From NCBI GenBank assembly GCA_021324715.1, contig JAJPIN010000076.1, positions 1 to 35,082 of the forward strand: DNA of 35,082 bases. Reading direction: 5' to 3'. The DNA comes from Nitrososphaeria archaeon (GTDB taxonomy: Archaea > Thermoproteota > Nitrososphaeria > Nitrososphaerales > Nitrososphaeraceae). The notes beneath the pieces are model-generated. The model saw only the letters and a list, made by a program, of their open reading frames with translations. It was not told the DNA's origin and did no database searches. The position numbers and the translations under genes were made by a program. Of the stretch, positions 32,563 through 35,082 are shown piece by piece (the stretch's first letter is position 1; every line of letters begins with the position of its first letter).

Positions 32563-32744
32563 CCAAAGATCTAATGAAATTCAAATATATTATTTTGTAG
32601 TAATATCAACTCAAATGTTATAACTCGAACACCATGAATTCATAAGACTCGAAATTGAGATTTTCCTCAATATTACTAGTTTGTGTCTCCTTAACTTAAT
32701 AGATTAAAGAGAATGCAAATATTTGGAATTGAATCAAATATTCT

Positions 32745-33891
32745 TTACATCATCTTTCTAAGTCTAAAATGCATTATTCCAAGGAACGTAATCTGGCAGA
32801 TTAACGCAATGACCACTGATAACGAAATTCCTTCAATCCCAAATTCTTTTCCAAGTATTATGATAAGGATCACTTGAGTTACTTGATAAATTATAGAAGA
32901 AAATAGAACATATCTGGTAAGTTTCATTGCCAAGAATTTTGAATTCAGTGTGCCTGTTATCATCATGGGAATGATACCTAAACTCAGTATTCTTATAGAG
33001 TTTAGTGAATTTATATAATTAGGAAAGAAGACTTTCAGAATGACTGGTGCAAGAACGAAGATCAATACCGTGATAATTATAGAAAGAGCAATTCCATATA
33101 CTCTTATCTTGTTTCTATTCTTTCCGCTTGATTCTTCAGGTATTAAATATTGATAAAAACTGACCGAAATCATACTGAAAAACATCAAAAACTGAAAACC
33201 TAATTGATAATAACCTAAAATTGTATATCCATAGATAGGGGCTATAATTAATTTATCAAAATACAATAGTAACGCATTAGAGAGATTGTATGAATAAAGA
33301 TGCAAAGAGAGTTTAAATTCTTTTCTTATTTTGTCAAACCTTTTACTAAACTGGGGTATAGTTCTGAAATATGTAAGACTGAATACAAAAAAGGAAATTA
33401 TAAATCCAATAATGATTCCCTGAATTCCAAAAAAACTATACAATATTATTGACAAAACAAGTTGTGACCCTCTTGCTCCTATAATATTAATAGCATATTT
33501 TGAATACAGCTTTCTACTTAAAAGCTCATAAGAAGACATCATCCAAAAAGCCATCCCTATCACAAATAGTCCTAGTAACCAATTAAAGAGCGATACAATG
33601 ATCGCACAAACCGAAGCAGAAATTAGGATCACCTGATTTGCCTGAACATCCACTTGTTTATGTCCTTGTGGTATTAACGTCGTTACTGCAGTATTAAGAC
33701 CCAGTAACGAGATACTGGCTGAGAGGGAAGCAATTGCCACGACGTAGTTTAATTGGCCGTATTCATGAACATTTTGCAAAGTAGCTAGTAATAGCCAAAA
33801 AATCCCAGTAAGTGATGCACCAACAAAATTACCTAATGTTATGTAGATTAATCCTTCATGGCGACGAACCGATTTGAATATCTTTTTTCAT
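32745..33891 (-). CDS. Polysaccharide flippase (Wzx/MATE-like), frameshifted after the start codon
   Basis: A multi-helix membrane protein related to O-antigen/teichoic-acid flippases. The open frame from TTG at 33779 gives 344 residues with roughly ten to twelve hydrophobic segments, but lacks the first helix. Upstream, another frame reads KSVRRHEGLIYITLGNFVG and SLTGIFWLLLATLQ, which is the missing start, fused in frame to the rest; a TGA blocks it. The only ATG (33891) is followed by six A. One A fewer would give MKKIFKSVRRHEGLIYITL and join everything, about 381 residues. So this is a slippage-prone start, a sequencing error or a pseudogene. Next to the HprK-like gene it suggests surface glycan export. 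Confidence 0.75.
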
Positions 33892-33966
33892 CTCCAATTA
33901 GTGACTTATTTTATGACATAATTTGAATCATTGTAGAATGTAACCAATTTATTTAGTAGACTCAAT

Positions 33967-35025
33967 CTAAGATTTATTCTCAATTGTTTTTGAAATCATA
34001 TTAAACCATCCTCTCGTTTCACTCTTAACTACATAACATCTGATTCCAGATAGAAATGTTCGTAACATTTTTTTTTCGTCCTCTAATAATTCAAATGCCG
34101 TTCTATTATCTATATCAATATACTTTAGAAGCTCTGCATAAGGAGGAAAGATAAAGGCGTCATCGCTGTTTTCAACCGCAAGATCTAGTGCCTTATCAGT
34201 ATCCAGTGGAATAATGTCATCGCCCTCTCTTTTAAGAAAATACAGGTTATCTACAGTAGTATCATTTTTTATTATTGCGTCATGCAAAATTGAATTGATA
34301 CTATATTTTGGAGGTCTGACTATGGATTGGCCGATTGTATTTATCGTAAAAATGGGCACATTTAACTTGGCTAATTTGTGCATAAACGCCCTTCCCGTTT
34401 TAGAATGAACCAAACTTCGTACTCTCATACTAGGATCAGTGTCACGCGTATTAGACACACTAACCGCGGTTTTAAAAGTATGGGAACTAATGGTCATAGG
34501 TTTCGGAAAACAAAGAGCCTGATTGGGCAATTTTATTATTGTCATATCGTCAGAGAGAAATGAAAATCCATTTTTCACACATTTTAAAACAGTTGTGGTT
34601 TTTCCCGTATCCGGTGGAGCTGATAGAAGTAATCCAGACTCATTTTTGTCCATACAAGCAGAATGCAATAATATGAATCCTTTTGAGATCAAAAGGAATC
34701 GTAACAATGGTTCGACGAGGTTAACATAAAGCACGTGCCTCGACTTGGATATTAATTTATTTACAGTCACCTCAATTCTCTGACCAAAATCAATGCTGAA
34801 CTGTGCACCTGCTGAACCTAAATGTTCTGTATAGAGTATCCTGTTTGAATTTGCAGATTTATCTTGCAAAATTTTTCTAGTTAACCTCAATCCTCCTTCT
34901 AGCGAATCCAAGGTTCTTATGGATAAATCCCAATCACTAAATTCATTCGACTTGAAGTATTCTAGTTCATATAATATTACATCAGATTGAACTTTTATTA
35001 TCTCATGAATATTATAGTAATACAA
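33967..35025 (-). CDS. HPr-kinase-like P-loop protein
   Basis: 352 residues. The Walker A loop APPDTGKTT is at 136-144, preceded by FILLHSACMDKNESGLLL, and FLSDDMT (156-162) provides the acidic pair expected in HprK/PEPCK-type kinases. The family has no PTS partner in archaea, so the target is not HPr. Similar HprK-related proteins occur next to polysaccharide or peptide-modification genes and often use a phosphorylated small molecule or protein. The N-terminal 120 residues are unassigned. The start is TTG at 35025; an alternative is not obvious. It lies 75 bases upstream of the flippase on the same strand. Superfamily likely, role unknown. Confidence 0.8.
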   Translation of the reverse strand: MYYYNIHEIIKVQSDVILYELEYFKSNEFSDWDLSIRTLDSLEGGLRLTRKILQDKSANSNRILYTEHLGSAGAQFSIDFGQRIEVTVNKLISKSRHVLYVNLVEPLLRFLLISKGFILLHSACMDKNESGLLLSAPPDTGKTTTVLKCVKNGFSFLSDDMTIIKLPNQALCFPKPMTISSHTFKTAVSVSNTRDTDPSMRVRSLVHSKTGRAFMHKLAKLNVPIFTINTIGQSIVRPPKYSINSILHDAIIKNDTTVDNLYFLKREGDDIIPLDTDKALDLAVENSDDAFIFPPYAELLKYIDIDNRTAFELLEDEKKMLRTFLSGIRCYVVKSETRGWFNMISKTIENKS

Positions 35026-35082
35026 CTGAATTTAAATAGATATCAATCTACAACACTTTATTAAAGTTATACATACTATCAA

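Noticed and set aside
1..35082. tRNA genes, CRISPR arrays, insertion sequences, prophage or integrase genes
   Set aside because: No T-loop-like GGTTCRANNCC within a cloverleaf, no spaced direct repeats and no transposase or integrase frames were found by reading both strands.

Overview
This A+T-rich window looks like a chromosomal segment of an ammonia-oxidising archaeon of the Nitrososphaerota (Thaumarchaeota), probably the Nitrososphaerales. The main evidence is an archaeal class-1 release factor aRF1 (NIKS and GGQ motifs), archaeal-type MetRS, ProRS, CysRS and nicotinamide-nucleotide adenylyltransferase, and a methylmalonyl-CoA mutase/epimerase cluster of the kind used by the 3-hydroxypropionate/4-hydroxybutyrate carbon-fixation cycle. 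Many small zinc-ribbon proteins and TATA boxes about 26 bases upstream of start codons (leaderless transcripts) fit the same picture. I assign genus only loosely; no rRNA, tRNA, CRISPR array or insertion sequence was seen.

Layout. 1-2117: a truncated membrane-anchored protein and ilvD (reverse). 2190-4898: a micro zinc ribbon, a HIT protein, aRF1 and an HTH-CBS regulator. 4899-6658: two microproteins and two secreted or membrane-anchored proteins. 6782-12366: cysS, a Rieske protein, S-adenosylhomocysteine hydrolase, then metG-nadM and a micro zinc ribbon. 12438-14867: ilvC, a decayed response-regulator receiver gene, an unknown 128-residue protein and a dual-specificity phosphatase. 15122-18586: methylmalonyl-CoA mutase small subunit, divergent from meaB, mutase large subunit and epimerase. 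18733-23507: reverse operon ilvB-ilvH-leuA-leuB. 23681-24909: rpiA, a zinc ribbon and a YHS-domain microprotein. 24910-25754: a gene-poor stretch with a probable PsbP-like gene fossil and a dense cluster of inverted repeats. 25755-29213: winged-helix protein, an asparagine-synthetase-like PP-loop protein with a seven-cysteine tail, threonine synthase, NAD synthetase. 29298-32534: small membrane protein, membrane J-protein, zinc protein, proS and a VTT/DedA-like membrane protein. 32745-35025: a flippase with a frameshift in an A-tract just after its start codon, and an HPr-kinase-like P-loop protein, probably the edge of a surface-polysaccharide region.

Together the window covers most of branched-chain amino-acid synthesis (ilvB, ilvH, ilvC, ilvD, leuA, leuB; leuCD and the aminotransferase are not here), threonine synthesis, two NAD steps (nadM, nadE), the S-adenosylhomocysteine cycle and the methylmalonyl-CoA to succinyl-CoA conversion. 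Most of it is ordinary core metabolism. The parts that deserve attention are the winged-helix/AsnB-like locus, the gene-poor dyad cluster at 25500-25564, the A-tract flippase next to the HprK-like kinase, and the set of micro zinc-binding proteins.
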